64,000 bases of DNA from Fischerella sp. CENA71 (GCA_024239075.1 JANBVI010000020.1:124001-188000), one strand, 5' to 3'. Shown: positions 8,399 through 19,106, counted from the first letter of the stretch. Notes: generated from the letters alone by a model not told the origin. Numbers and translations: made by a program.

Positions 8399-9274
8399 AT
8401 GGCAACTTCCAAGATAGACCGTCGGTCTTTTTTATTTTTGGCTGGTGCTTTCTTGGCAAAAAGTTCGTCACTAATACTGCCTGCTACAGCTCAAACTGTA
8501 AAAGTAAATAAGGGTGAAATCAATGGTATCTCTTTTCATCGAGCAATCATTGACCTGACTGACCCTAAAACATTTATTACTATTGGTTTAGCAAATAATG
8601 CATCTGTTGCCAATTCAACACACCGTAGTTATGGTGACGAAGATTTTAGCAAAATGGTAGCTCGTCATCACGCTGCGGTTGTTGCTAATGGAACATTTTT
8701 TGCTAAAAGTGCCAAGAAAGCTGTCATGGGTAATATGGTAGCCGCAGGAAGATTCCTCAAATACAGTCACTGGGAAAACTATGGTACTACCTTGGGTTTA
8801 CGAGCAGGAAACAAACCGGAAATGATCACAGCACGGGTTGAAGGTAAACCCAAATGGAAGGAACATTGGTTTTCAATTACTTGTGGGCCGAGATTGCTGA
8901 GAAAAGGAAAAATTTGGCTCAAACCGAAATTAGAAGGGTTTAAAGATCCTCATGTATTGGGTGTAGCTACACGGGTGGCGATTGGGTATCCTGCTAGCGG
9001 TGAAAAGCTAATTTTAGTAAATTTCAGCGATCGCCTGACTTTAGAACAAGAAGCAAGAGCAATGAGAGCAATGGGTTGCTACGAAGCCATGAATTTAGAT
9101 GGAGGAACATCCAGAGGCTTTGCTGCTCACGGTAATATCATAGTTCCTGCCCAACGTCCTCTGACCAATGTAATTGTGGTTTATGATGCCAAGCATCCAG
9201 CTCCTACAGCTTTACGTCAATCATGGAAGAAGTTTCAAAGAGGTGAGCGTCCGGTGATACCGAAGAGGTCATAA
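8399..9274 (+). CDS. Tat-exported phosphodiester glycosidase (NAGPA/DUF2233) family protein
   Basis: 291 residues. The N-terminus (DRRSFLFLAGAFLAKSS, then ATAQT) is a twin-arginine signal peptide with a likely AxA-type cleavage site, so the protein is probably exported folded. The body matches the phosphodiester glycosidase domain: AAVVANGTFFA, a glycine-rich centre, and MNLDGGTSRGFA near the end, whose Asp and Gly residues are typical of the active site. Relatives act on sugar phosphodiesters in cell-wall or polysaccharide material; the substrate here is unknown. It is 34 bp from the divergent rluE gene and upstream of the thiC riboswitch. Confidence 0.85.
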   Translation: MATSKIDRRSFLFLAGAFLAKSSSLILPATAQTVKVNKGEINGISFHRAIIDLTDPKTFITIGLANNASVANSTHRSYGDEDFSKMVARHHAAVVANGTFFAKSAKKAVMGNMVAAGRFLKYSHWENYGTTLGLRAGNKPEMITARVEGKPKWKEHWFSITCGPRLLRKGKIWLKPKLEGFKDPHVLGVATRVAIGYPASGEKLILVNFSDRLTLEQEARAMRAMGCYEAMNLDGGTSRGFAAHGNIIVPAQRPLTNVIVVYDAKHPAPTALRQSWKKFQRGERPVIPKRS

Positions 9275-9321
9275 ATTGTTAATTCCTTCATCTGCTCTAC
9301 TGCCAAAATGCTAAAATTAGC

Positions 9322-10805
<1,484 letters not shown>

Positions 10806-10820
10806 CTAGTTTTTCTCTAC

Positions 10821-10843
10821 GCCTTGGAATGAAATTCCAAGGC
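10821..10843 (+). terminator. Hairpin after thiC
   Basis: A perfect 10-bp stem GCCTTGGAAT / ATTCCAAGGC with loop GAA starts 15 nt after the thiC stop. It lacks a strong T run, so it may be a transcript 3'-end stabiliser rather than a full terminator. Confidence 0.55.
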
Positions 10844-10961
10844 TATAAAGTTAGCCATTTCAAGCTGGGTGAAGTTCAACAATCCTTTTTTACCACAAAG
10901 ACACTAAGACACCAAGAAAAATACATCTTTAGTTTCGGTCAAAAACTTTCCCAAAAAAAGC

Positions 10962-10990
10962 TTGACAAATTTAAAGGTGTTAGGCATAAT
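10962..10990 (+). promoter_or_regulatory. Sigma-70-type promoter of tRNA-Asp
   Basis: TTGACA at 10962-10967, a 17-bp spacer, and CATAAT at 10985-10990. The tRNA begins 18 nt after the -10 box, as expected for a short 5' leader. Confidence 0.8.
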
Positions 10991-11008
10991 AAAAAAGTTG
11001 CAAATCAA

Positions 11009-11082
11009 GGGACTGTAGTTCAATTGGTTAGAGCACCGCCCTGTCACGGCGGAAGTTGCGGGTTCGAGCCCCGTCAGTCCCG
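11009..11082 (+). tRNA. tRNA-Asp (GTC anticodon)
   Basis: A 74-nt cloverleaf: acceptor GGGACTG / CAGTCCC with discriminator G, anticodon stem CCGCC/GGCGG closing loop CTGTCAC with anticodon GTC, and T-arm GGTTCGAGCC. CCA is not encoded. Confidence 0.95.
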
Positions 11083-11225
11083 TAGAAATTAAGGTTTACA
11101 TACTAGATTAGATATAGTGTTATCGGTTTATATAAATGATATAAACTCTTAGAATTAATAACACTATTTCCAGAATAACCTACAATGATCATGCTTTGCG
11201 ATAATCAATAATTTGCGGATTTGCT

Positions 11226-12674
11226 GTGACTGTTAGAGTACGTATTGCCCCCAGTCCAACTGGAAATTTACATATTGGTACAGCGAGAACGGCTGTATTC
11301 AATTGGTTGTTTGCCCGTCACCACGACGGAAATTTTATTTTACGAATTGAAGACACAGATTTAGAGCGATCGCGTCCCGAATATACAGAAAATATTCTCC
11401 AAGGGCTGCGCTGGCTGGGATTAAATTGGGATGAAGGGCCTTTCTTCCAAACCCAACGCCTAGATATTTATAAGCAAGCAGTACAAAGTCTCCTAGAACA
11501 AGGACTAGCTTATCGCTGCTACACCACTGCTGAGGAACTCGAAGCACTACGAGAAGCCCAAAAAGCTAGAGGTGAGGCTCCTCGTTATGATAATCGTCAT
11601 CGCAATTTAACACCAGAACAAGAAGCCGCATACAAAGCCGAAGGGCGTAGCTTTGTGATTCGTTTCAAAATCGATGATCACCGAGAAATTGTTTGGAATG
11701 ACTTAGTCCGAGATCAAATGGTTTGGCGCGGTAGTGATTTGGGCGGTGACATGGTGATTGCTCGCGCCGCAGCTGATGGTATTGGTCAACCTCTGTATAA
11801 CTTTGCAGTTGTAGTAGATGACATAGATATGCAAATTACCCATGTCATCCGGGGAGAAGACCACATTGCCAACACTGCCAAGCAAATTCTACTTTATGAA
11901 GCCTTCGGTGCAAAAGTCCCAGAGTTTGCCCACACACCCTTGATCCTCAATCAAGAAGGACGCAAGCTTTCTAAACGAGATGGCGTCACCTCTATTTCTG
12001 ACTTTCAAAAAATGGGCTTTACTGCTGAAGCTTTGGTCAATTATATGACATTGTTGGGTTGGTCTGCTCCCGACTCGACAAAAGAAATTTTTACTTTACC
12101 AGAAGCAGCCCAACTGTTTAGCTTTGAGCGTGTGAATAAAGCAGGTGCAAAGTTTGACTGGGCAAAGTTAGATTGGATCAACAGTCAGTATATCCACGTT
12201 ATGCCAGTAGATAAACTGACAGATTTGCTCATTCCTTTTTGGGAAGAAGCCGGGTATAAATTGACTGGAGGACGAGAAGAACGGGTCTGGTTAGAACAAC
12301 TAGTAGTTTTAATTCAACCTAGTTTGACTCGGCTTGTGGATGCTGTCGCCATGAGCAAATTGTTTTTCACCGATGCAGTGGAATTTAGTGAAGAAGCTGC
12401 TGTGCAACTGAAACAGGAAGGTGTTGCTGCTGTGATTGAGGCGGTGAACGCTGCATTACAGAACCAGCAGGAATTCAACGAAGCCAGCGCCCAAGATATT
12501 ATCAAGCAAGTAGTCAAACAACAAAATGTTAAGAAAGGTTTAATTATGCGTAGTCTGCGAGCAGCATTAACTGGAGACATGCATGGGCCTGACTTGATTC
12601 AATCGTGGCTGCTATTGCATCAAATTGGTTTAGACCAGCCGCGGTTAATTAAAGCAACAGCAGAATCTCAGTAG
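11226..12674 (+). CDS. gltX: Glutamyl-tRNA synthetase
   Basis: 482 residues starting at a GTG (11226). Class I aminoacyl-tRNA synthetase that charges tRNA-Glu. In cyanobacteria this enzyme is usually non-discriminating, also charging tRNA-Gln for later amidation, and it feeds tetrapyrrole synthesis through Glu-tRNA. The HIGH motif is in [13 protein letters not shown] and the KMSKS motif is [19 protein letters not shown] and the C-terminal helical anticodon-binding part are present at full length. The ATG-less start is supported because the protein begins right at [12 protein letters not shown]. It lies 143 bp after tRNA-Asp. Confidence 0.97.
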   Translation: MTVRVRIAPSPTGNLHIGTARTAVFNWLFARHHDGNFILRIEDTDLERSRPEYTENILQGLRWLGLNWDEGPFFQTQRLDIYKQAVQSLLEQGLAYRCYTTAEELEALREAQKARGEAPRYDNRHRNLTPEQEAAYKAEGRSFVIRFKIDDHREIVWNDLVRDQMVWRGSDLGGDMVIARAAADGIGQPLYNFAVVVDDIDMQITHVIRGEDHIANTAKQILLYEAFGAKVPEFAHTPLILNQEGRKLSKRDGVTSISDFQKMGFTAEALVNYMTLLGWSAPDSTKEIFTLPEAAQLFSFERVNKAGAKFDWAKLDWINSQYIHVMPVDKLTDLLIPFWEEAGYKLTGGREERVWLEQLVVLIQPSLTRLVDAVAMSKLFFTDAVEFSEEAAVQLKQEGVAAVIEAVNAALQNQQEFNEASAQDIIKQVVKQQNVKKGLIMRSLRAALTGDMHGPDLIQSWLLLHQIGLDQPRLIKATAESQ

Positions 12675-12689
12675 GTTGATACAATTTTG

Positions 12690-12736
12690 GTGTCTTGGTG
12701 GTAAAAAATAAATCTTAAATTTAACCACTAAGACAC
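12690..12736. terminator. Shared terminator between gltX and xth
   Basis: Arms GTGTCTTGGTGGT (12690-12702) and ACCACTAAGACAC (12724-12736) pair over 13 positions with one G-T. It lies between two convergent genes, so it can serve both. The right arm is part of an ACACTAAG tandem repeat. Confidence 0.6.
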
Positions 12737-12763
12737 TAAGACACTAAGAAAATCCTCGTATAT

Positions 12764-13546
12764 CTAAAATTCGACAATTACTGGTGCATGGTCGCTAGGT
12801 TGGGTTAACTTGCGGGGAGTAATATCAATAGTGCAGCTTTTTGCACGCTCGTACAAATTGGGTGTCAAATAATGATGGTCGATTCGCCAACCCAAATTAC
12901 GGCGAAATGATGCGGCGCGGTAATCCCACCAACTGTAGTGTCCGCCTTCGGATGTGAATTTGCGAAAAGCATCGGCAAACCCCAGTGTTAAGATATCTCG
13001 CAGTGCTTGGCGTTCTGCTTCAGATGCCATAATGCGATTTTCTGAATTCGCTTTTTCGTGGATATCTTTATCTTCCAAAGCAATATTAAAGTCACCACAC
13101 ATACAAATGTCTGGGGTTGATGTTAGCAGAGTTTGTAAATACTTTCGTAGAATCGCCAACCAACGCAGCTTATATTCGTACTTTTCGCTGCCAACTGCCG
13201 AACCATTAGGTACGTAAAGATTAATGACTCTAATGTCGTTGATTACACCTGTTAATACCCGCTTTTGCTCGTCAAATTCTGGTGATATTTCTGGCAAGAT
13301 TGCGGTAAAACTGGTGCTGACATTTTGTAGAGGTTGTCGGCTGAGAATGGCAACACCATTGTAAGATTTTTGACCAGAAAAATAAAGATGATAGTCTAAT
13401 TCTGCAAATGGCGATCGCGGAAAATGATCATCAATAACTTTCGTTTCTTGTACACACAACACATCTATTGGATTTTGAATTAACCAATCAACAACATGCT
13501 GTAAACGAGTGCGAATAGAGTTAACATTCCAAGTAGCAATTTTCAT
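12764..13546 (-). CDS. xth: Exodeoxyribonuclease III
   Basis: 260 residues, the usual length for ExoIII/AP endonuclease. It cleaves at abasic sites in base-excision repair and degrades DNA 3'-5'. Motifs are KIATWNVNSIR at the start, VQETK with the metal-binding Glu, the catalytic Asp/Asn pair in GDFNIA, YSWWDYR, WRIDHHY and SDHAPV with the catalytic His at the end. It is convergent with gltX and single. Confidence 0.95.
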   Translation of the reverse strand: MKIATWNVNSIRTRLQHVVDWLIQNPIDVLCVQETKVIDDHFPRSPFAELDYHLYFSGQKSYNGVAILSRQPLQNVSTSFTAILPEISPEFDEQKRVLTGVINDIRVINLYVPNGSAVGSEKYEYKLRWLAILRKYLQTLLTSTPDICMCGDFNIALEDKDIHEKANSENRIMASEAERQALRDILTLGFADAFRKFTSEGGHYSWWDYRAASFRRNLGWRIDHHYLTPNLYERAKSCTIDITPRKLTQPSDHAPVIVEF

Positions 13547-14198
13547 TATTTAAAAGTTAACAGTCAATAGTTAGAGTCTAGGTAATTAGTTAATAATTTA
13601 GTTGTTGATGGTTGGCTTATTCCCCCTACTGTTCCTCTTTTTTCATTCTTTTTTCTCTTTTCTCAACTTTTAAAAATTGCTCTTCTAGCAAAATTTAGTA
13701 TTTTTCCTTACAAAACGCTTTATTATCTATGATCCCCAAGATAGATGCAACTAAAATATTACTGGTTTTAAATTGATTCAGTATAGTTACCTGATTGCTT
13801 GTGCTGATGATCTGCAATACCTACTAGACTGTGGTAAGTATCATCAGAATATTAAGAATATATAAAAAGTTTCTTGTTTGAACTTTTGATTTTCTTTCTT
13901 CTGTTTTGCTGCACTAGAAGGTAACTGCAAAGTTAGGTTAACCAATTTTGAACTTTTAGGAGTCATTGAGGTTAATGTTAAAGTCAAATAGTTAGGTACA
14001 AATGCTTTATTGACGTATGAAAGTCCTGTGAAATCAATAAGCAGTAACTAGTTGTCAACTTAATAAATATTAGCTACTCCTAACAATAAATGTGGAGGGA
14101 TGATTATTCAAGCTGTAAAATTAACCACTGATAACTGATAACTGATAATTGATAATTCTTGATAAAGGACTATATCACCTGCTGAACCAAAACAATAT
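13547..14198. other. Long intergenic region
   Basis: No gene or structured RNA is recognised in 652 bp. It is A+T-rich. Near the right end, four heptamers (CTGATAA three times, then TTGATAA) sit at 14128-14155, just upstream of the glycosyltransferase gene. Confidence 0.5.
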
Positions 14199-15266
14199 AT
14201 GAAGATCGCTCAAGTAGCCCCTTTATGGGAACGAGTTCCGCCTCCAACCTATGGAGGAATTGAACTAGTAGTGAGTCGCTTGACCGATGAACTAGTTCGT
14301 CGTGGTCATGAGGTAACACTGTTTGCTTCTGGAGATTCACAAACTTTGGCTAAGTTAGAAGCAGTCTATCCACGTGCATTGCGTTTAGACCCCAATGTCA
14401 AAGAGTATACAGCATACGAGATGCTGGAACTCAGCCAAGTTTATCAACAGGCGGCGGAATTCGATTTAATCCATTCTCATGTAGGGGTTTCGGCTTTACC
14501 TTTGGCCAGTTTGGTGCCAACACCTACAGTACATACTCTGCATGGCAATTTTACTGAAGATAATTGCAGCGTCTACAGCCATCATCAAAAGCAACCATAC
14601 ATCAGTATTAGCGACGCGCAGAGACAGATAAACCTAAATTATGTTGGCACAGTTTACAACGGAATTAACCCAAGCGATTATCTTTTTGTAGAGAAACCCC
14701 AAGAGCCACCGTATTTGGCATTCTTAGGACGCTTTTCACCAGAAAAGGGACCACACCATGCGATCGCGATCGCCAAAAAAACAGGTTGGCCCTTGAAAAT
14801 GGCTGGAAAAGTAGATGTAGTAGATTCAGAATTTTTTGAAAAAGAAATTGCTCCTCAAATTGATGGTCAGCAAATTCAGTTTTTTGGAGAAATAAATCAC
14901 GCTGAGAAAGCAGCGCTTTTTGGGAATGCTGCAATTACTTTATTTCCCATAACTTGGCCAGAACCTTTTGGTTTGGTAATGATTGAATCCATGGCCACTG
15001 GTACGCCAGTCATTGCGATGAATTTGGGTTCTGTACCTGAAGTTATTAATCACGGTGTCACTGGTTTTATTTGTCAAAATGTTGACGAAATGGCGGCGAT
15101 GATTCCTCAAGCATTGGAACTCAATCGTCATAGATGCAGAGAATACGTAGAAAACAGATTTAGCGTTATTCAAATGGTCAATGGGTACGAGGCGGTTTAT
15201 GAACAAGTGATCAAAAATCGCGCAAATTTAAATGGACGCATTCATTCTGCAAAAATCGTGTTTTAA
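14199..15266 (+). CDS. Family GT4 glycosyltransferase
   Basis: 355 residues, two Rossmann-like halves (GT-B fold). The N-terminal acceptor half has the glycine-rich PPPTYGGIELVVSRL loop. The C-terminal half has FLGRFSPEKGPHHAIAIA and the donor-binding EX7E-type motif EPFGLVMIE, followed by GTPVIAMNLGSVPEVI. No signal or membrane segment. It transfers a sugar from an activated donor, probably to a cell-surface glycan or small molecule. A small zinc-ribbon gene follows 55 bp later on the same strand and the terminator comes after that gene, so the two may be co-transcribed. Confidence 0.9.
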   Translation: MKIAQVAPLWERVPPPTYGGIELVVSRLTDELVRRGHEVTLFASGDSQTLAKLEAVYPRALRLDPNVKEYTAYEMLELSQVYQQAAEFDLIHSHVGVSALPLASLVPTPTVHTLHGNFTEDNCSVYSHHQKQPYISISDAQRQINLNYVGTVYNGINPSDYLFVEKPQEPPYLAFLGRFSPEKGPHHAIAIAKKTGWPLKMAGKVDVVDSEFFEKEIAPQIDGQQIQFFGEINHAEKAALFGNAAITLFPITWPEPFGLVMIESMATGTPVIAMNLGSVPEVINHGVTGFICQNVDEMAAMIPQALELNRHRCREYVENRFSVIQMVNGYEAVYEQVIKNRANLNGRIHSAKIVF

Positions 15267-15321
15267 ATAACTTTTTCTGAGCGGATTTTAATCAATAAAT
15301 TTTTTAAAGGAGGACATTAAT

Positions 15322-15495
15322 ATGAGCATGAGAAGCAACATCTGTCCATGTTGTGGAGATTCTCTCTTGCGTCATGTCCGTCATGGTGAATTCTACTGGT
15401 TTTGTCAGACATGTCGGCAAGAAGTACCACTGCTAAATATTAATATTAACAGTCTCTCAAGTGCGATCGAACGCAGAATTGTAGCTAGAGACTAA
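15322..15495 (+). CDS. 57-residue zinc-ribbon protein
   Basis: A short gene with a near-perfect ribosome site (AAAGGAGG ending six bases before the ATG at 15322). The protein begins MSMRSNICPCCGDSLL and has a second cysteine pair in CQTCRQEVP, giving CxxC...CxxC spacing of a zinc ribbon, then a short helical tail SLSSAIERRIVARD. No membrane segment. It is followed by a strong terminator. The function is unknown; similar tiny zinc ribbons in cyanobacteria are conserved but uncharacterised. Confidence 0.8.
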   Translation: MSMRSNICPCCGDSLLRHVRHGEFYWFCQTCRQEVPLLNININSLSSAIERRIVARD

Positions 15496-15519
15496 TTAAT
15501 TTGTCAACTTTGAATGAAG

Positions 15520-15562
15520 AGTTCGTAGAAAGCACTAAAGTGCTTACTACGAACTTTCTTTT
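15520..15562 (+). terminator. Intrinsic terminator
   Basis: Stem AGTTCGTAG / CTACGAACT with inner stem AGCACT / AGTGCT, followed by TTCTTTTG. It ends the glycosyltransferase/zinc-ribbon transcript and, by symmetry, may also serve the convergent FHA-GAF gene. Confidence 0.85.
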
Positions 15563-15582
15563 GCTTTGTTCAGTGCAATTTT

Positions 15583-16683
15583 TCAAGTAAGATTATCTTT
15601 GTTTCTGAACTGCTCTGCGTATTGCTGCAACTTTTGAAAATAATCAAGGTTCACAATCTCTGCAACATCACTTTCTTTTTTTGCTAAGTCAATTTGAATT
15701 TTTAAATCTAATACTTCTTGTTTGAGCTTTTGTTCGCGTTTGTAAAACTCACGAGACATGTGAATAGCTGCTGCGGCTTGATTTGCTAAAGCACTCAAAA
15801 ATTCTAAATCTTCGTCAGTATAACTGATCAGAGGAGATAAATTATCGACGTATAACACCCCGAACACTTGCGTATAAGTTTTGAGAGGTACGCACATGCA
15901 ATTTTGAATTGCTTCTCGGACAATTGAAAAAGAATCATTAAATCGCTGATCGCGTTTAGCATCCTGAGTGATAATTGCATCCCCGCTTTCATAAGCGAGA
16001 TTGACGATTTTGCTACTGTAAAGCTGTTGATAGCCAGCAAGATCCTCTCTTAACTTGCTGGCTTTTAGTTCGAGTTGTTGAGACTGTTCATCAACCAAGA
16101 GAATCGCCGCGTGATCGATTCTCATAATTTGAAATATTAGATCGAGAATCTTGTGGAGAAGTTGATCGGGTTCGTCAGGTGAACAGAGTTGTTTGCTGAC
16201 TTCTAAGAGAATTTTGAGTTTGTTGACTGTTTGTTGCTCGCGATCGCGAGACTTTAATTTGATAATAGAATCTTCGCTTGGCTTCTGGGCGACCAAATCC
16301 TGAAGTTGCGACTCATTTTGGGGAAGAGGAATTTGTTTAAAATGATCGCTTAATAATTCTTGATTATCTCTGATTGGTTGCGCCTGGGATTTTTTCAGAG
16401 AATGAACGAATTTTAGCTGAAGTTGACCACAAGCGATCGCATCGCCGTCACGAAGTTGAGATACAGTAACTTTGACTTGATTGACAAAGGTATGATTGCT
16501 ACTGCCACAATCTTTAATCGTCACTCCATTGGGGGCGACGTGAATCTGCGCGTGGTAACGAGATACGGTTTCTTCCAGCAAAACAATAGTATTATCGATT
16601 TTACGACCAAGGGTGTTAAATCCTTGTTTCAACTCATAAACTCTCTCATTTGGTGTTTCAGGGGCGTAGATTAAATACGGCAC
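15583..16683 (-). CDS. FHA-GAF domain protein
   Basis: 366 residues from a GTG start. The N-terminal FHA domain (about 20-100; LGRKIDNTIVL, SRYHAQIHV, SSNHTFVN) binds phosphothreonine peptides. A GAF domain (about 170-320; IMRIDHAAILLVDEQ, NCMCVPLKTYTQVFGVLYVDN) binds a small molecule or chromophore-like ligand. A C-terminal coiled coil (about 320-360) suggests dimerisation. There is no output domain, so it is probably an adaptor downstream of a Ser/Thr kinase. GAF cysteines for a bilin are not obvious in the usual position. Confidence 0.85.
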   Translation of the reverse strand: MPYLIYAPETPNERVYELKQGFNTLGRKIDNTIVLLEETVSRYHAQIHVAPNGVTIKDCGSSNHTFVNQVKVTVSQLRDGDAIACGQLQLKFVHSLKKSQAQPIRDNQELLSDHFKQIPLPQNESQLQDLVAQKPSEDSIIKLKSRDREQQTVNKLKILLEVSKQLCSPDEPDQLLHKILDLIFQIMRIDHAAILLVDEQSQQLELKASKLREDLAGYQQLYSSKIVNLAYESGDAIITQDAKRDQRFNDSFSIVREAIQNCMCVPLKTYTQVFGVLYVDNLSPLISYTDEDLEFLSALANQAAAAIHMSREFYKREQKLKQEVLDLKIQIDLAKKESDVAEIVNLDYFQKLQQYAEQFRNKDNLT

Positions 16684-17148
16684 TTTTACTGTTCGGATGT
16701 TCTGTAGCTGATTACTTTAAATGGTAACTATCTTTTTAGTCAGTCGCACACAGGTACTTTATTTAAGACTTACAAGACCTAAATTAAACCAAGAACGAAC
16801 CTAACGCCATAACCCACTCACTCACCCCCAAAACTCGCGACGGAATGTCGCATCCGGTGCTGGTGGTTGTGAAAGATGCTCAATCGCATAGATGAAGTAT
16901 AAGCATTACCTAAATTGTTGAAGAAAATAGCTTATCTAGAGCGAGATCGCCTATAGTTTTCAAACATCCTCTCATATGGTTGTTCTCAGTGCAATTTAAA
17001 AGACATATTTATTTTCCAAATGTTCATAAATCAAAAATACATATCTGGGCGATTATTTAATTTATTTTTTAAATAATAAATCCAATATACTCCGTTATTT
17101 GTTAATATAAAAGCAGCAAAAAATTTAAATACTTTTTGGACAAATAAC
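16684..17148. other. Intergenic region left of the peptide locus
   Basis: No gene is seen in 465 bp. The right half is very A+T-rich and presumably holds the promoter for the GG-leader gene at 17149, which has no clear ribosome site. Confidence 0.4.
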
Positions 17149-17343
17149 ATGATTATTGCTGATTTAAAATTTGACGAATTAGTAGAACTTCCAAACACCA
17201 TAATTGGTGGTGCTTCATCGTTTTATAGTTACACTAATTCTAATTCGGAGGATACTTCTGGATTAAAAAAAGCTAAGGAAAAGCTAATGGAATTATCACC
17301 TTCAGGCAAAACTCAGGGAGGCTCTTTCATGGAAGATATTTAA
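17149..17343 (+). CDS. Double-glycine leader peptide precursor
   Basis: 64 residues. The leader MIIADLKFDELVELPNTIIGG has the acidic, amphipathic form of bacteriocin-type leaders, ending in GG where a C39 peptidase would cut. The mature part (43 residues) starts ASSFYSYTNSNS and is Ser/Asn-rich, then charged and helical (LKKAKEKLMELSPSG), with no cysteine, so no disulphide or lanthionine is expected. It lies on the opposite strand from the exporter genes and is followed by a terminator at 17511. Mature activity is unknown. Confidence 0.7.
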   Translation: MIIADLKFDELVELPNTIIGGASSFYSYTNSNSEDTSGLKKAKEKLMELSPSGKTQGGSFMEDI

Positions 17344-17388
17344 TAGCTAGTTTTGCAAGATTAATTAAGACAAGAGTGAGCATAAGTT

Positions 17389-17466
17389 ATGATAGAGATG
17401 GTTTATCTAATTCTACAAGTGTCACTTTTAATGTTGGCATTAGCCATAAAAAATCTTATAAAGTAA
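17389..17466 (+). CDS. Possible 25-residue membrane peptide
   Basis: A short ORF begins 45 nt after the GG-leader gene and before the terminator. It encodes mostly one hydrophobic helix (VYLILQVSLLMLALAI) with a basic end NLIK. Size and place would fit a tiny partner or immunity-like peptide, but the ribosome site is weak and such ORFs arise by chance in A+T-rich DNA. Confidence 0.3.
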   Translation: MIEMVYLILQVSLLMLALAIKNLIK

Positions 17467-17510
17467 CTTGATTGTTAGTAATTGGAGTTTAAACCATCTA
17501 ATATTTTTAC

Positions 17511-17560
17511 ATATCCCTTGTTTTTCAAAAACTTTTCTAAAACAAGGGATATATTTTTAA
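17511..17560 (+). terminator. Intrinsic terminator of the GG-leader gene
   Basis: Perfect 14-bp stem ATATCCCTTGTTTT / AAAACAAGGGATAT (17511-17524 and 17539-17552), followed by ATTTTTAA. Confidence 0.85.
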
Positions 17561-17611
17561 TATTGACTAACATATTAACACCTTTAACGAAATATTTATG
17601 AGAATTAAATA

Positions 17612-17639
17612 TAGGCATAACAAAGATTTGCTATGCCTA
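17612..17639 (-). terminator. Hairpin after the minus-strand GG-leader gene
   Basis: TAGGCATA(a)CAAA / TTTG(c)TATGCCTA with a two-base loop, 57 nt beyond the stop at 17696. Possible end of the minus-strand transcript; no clear T tract. Confidence 0.45.
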
Positions 17640-17695
17640 CACTAGATTAACTATCTGACTACAAACAAATTGTTTCACCTTTAGGTACTAATTAA

Positions 17696-18007
17696 TTAAA
17701 TTACTGATATTGCTGATAGACTTCCAGCATAATTTACACCCTCTTTAGTACCTTTTGACGTACTAGTTATAACTTTAATCTTTTCAGTTTTCTTTGCTAA
17801 AATTTTATGCTTGATTCCGAACTTATCTGTTGTCTCCTTCTCAAAGGAATATTCTCCTGGATGCTTATCAAAATCAGCTAAATCATCCAGAAAAATATTT
17901 GATATGTCTTGAAAAAGATGAGTTGGGAATAAACCACCCTGGATTTGCAGATCATTAGAAAGCTCAATTTCAAAAAAACTGAGATTATCAATTTTTAATC
18001 CACTCAT
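17696..18007 (-). CDS. Larger GG-leader precursor-like protein
   Basis: 103 residues with a GAGGA ribosome site. The N-terminus SGLKIDNLSFFEIELSND ends in LQIQGG, a double-glycine cleavage site after residue 25. The remaining 78 residues start LFPTHLFQDI and contain acidic and lysine-rich stretches with a C-terminal Ala/Ser/Gly-rich end (NYAGSLSAISVI). It has two prolines after the cleavage site, unlike the array peptides. It follows the five-gene array on the same strand behind a hairpin, so it has probably its own transcript. It may be an exported effector of the same exporter. No known family recognised. Confidence 0.65.
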   Translation of the reverse strand: MSGLKIDNLSFFEIELSNDLQIQGGLFPTHLFQDISNIFLDDLADFDKHPGEYSFEKETTDKFGIKHKILAKKTEKIKVITSTSKGTKEGVNYAGSLSAISVI

Positions 18008-18111
18008 AATTACATCCTCATTTGCAATACAATTTAGTTTACTAACATATCACTCCACACAAAATCACTAGATTACTTGCACTATTATTAGCAAGAACAA
18101 AGACAATTATT

Positions 18112-18140
18112 CTCGTTACCAGATTGAAACTGGTAACGAG
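18112..18140 (-). terminator. Hairpin at the end of the precursor array
   Basis: Perfect 11-bp stem CTCGTTACCAG / CTGGTAACGAG with a 7-nt loop, about 165 nt past the last array gene; on the minus strand it is followed by the A+T-rich AATAATTGTC. Confidence 0.6.
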
Positions 18141-18303
18141 GTTTGAATGGTTCGCATCCTATGTTCAACGAGGAAGACTAAGGGAAAATCGTATTTTACC
18201 AAAGCCCTCCGTTACAACAGCTAGCTTGCAATTGCAAACATCGCCAAATTTAACTTCTCAAGCATCCAATTAGTAACCAACCAAAAATTGATTAATTACA
18301 TTT

Positions 18304-18468
18304 TTAGTAATCTTTGTATTTGTCATCGTAGTACTTGCGATCGCCAGCTACAGCAACTGCAACCGCAACATTCTTGGCCTTACGATATCTATCGTACCCA
18401 CAACAACCACCACCAATAACTAGACTAGATTCAACAGATTCGATGTGATTAAGATCAGAAATAATCAT
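18304..18468 (-). CDS. Array precursor 1, GG-leader peptide
   Basis: 54 residues, too short for a long-ORF search. Leader MIISDLNHIESVESSLVIGG ends in GG at residue 20. The mature part begins GCCGYDRYRK, then the conserved AKNVAVAVAVAG, DRKYYDDKYKDY to the stop. AGGA lies upstream of the ATG. The tail is rich in Tyr, Lys and Asp; the VAVAVAVAG run is a hydrophobic small-residue strand. Two adjacent cysteines follow the cleavage site. No proline. It is on the same strand as the exporter genes, and is the most downstream copy. No lanthipeptide, cyanobactin or other RiPP maturase is nearby, so modification is uncertain. Confidence 0.8.
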   Translation of the reverse strand: MIISDLNHIESVESSLVIGGGCCGYDRYRKAKNVAVAVAVAGDRKYYDDKYKDY

Positions 18469-18705
18469 GGTTTATCCTGGGAATATTTTAATCGTTTTTT
18501 GCTGTGAGTTCAGAGGATGTCTGAAAATTTATGGACGAATATAATTTGCTCCTACACACTCTATGTTCAACTAGGAAGACTAAGGAAAAATCGCGATTTT
18601 CCCAAAGCCCTACGTTACAACAGCTAGCTTGCAATTGCAAACATCGCCAAATTTGACTTCTTAAACATCCTCTGAGTAACAAATCAAAATTGATTGATTA
18701 CATTT

Positions 18706-18870
18706 TTAGTAATCTTTGTATTTGTCATCGTAGTACTTGCGATCGCCAGCTACAGCAACTGCAACTGCAACATTCTTGGCCTTGAATCCATCGTAATTAC
18801 GAAGGCAACAACCACCAATAACTTGACTAGATTCAACAGATTCGATGTGATTAAGATCAGAAATAATCAT
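18706..18870 (-). CDS. Array precursor 2, GG-leader peptide
   Basis: 54 residues with leader ending SSQVIGG. The variable part reads CCLRNYDGFK, followed by AKNVAVAVAVAG and the same DRKYYDDKYKDY tail as copies 1 and 3. Leader nucleotide sequence is nearly identical to its neighbours, whereas the ten residues after GG differ. The HIP1 core GCGATCGC lies inside the GDR codons. The hydrophobic plus-strand ORF across this site is a shadow of it. Confidence 0.8.
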   Translation of the reverse strand: MIISDLNHIESVESSQVIGGCCLRNYDGFKAKNVAVAVAVAGDRKYYDDKYKDY

Positions 18871-19106
18871 GGTTTCTCCTGGGAATATTTTAATCGCTTT
18901 TTGCTGTGAGTTCAGAGGATGTCTGAAAAGTTATGAAAGAATATAATTTGCTCCTACACACCCTATGTTCAGCCAGGAAGACTAAGGGAAAATCGCGTCT
19001 TACCAAAGCCCTCCGTTACAACACCTAGCGTGCAATTGCAAACATCGCCAAATTTAACTTCTTAAACATCCTCTGAGTAACAAATCAAAATTGATTGGTT
19101 ACATTT

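Noticed and set aside
10829-11092. 87-residue frame
   Set aside because: It runs through the tRNA-Asp gene and its promoter.
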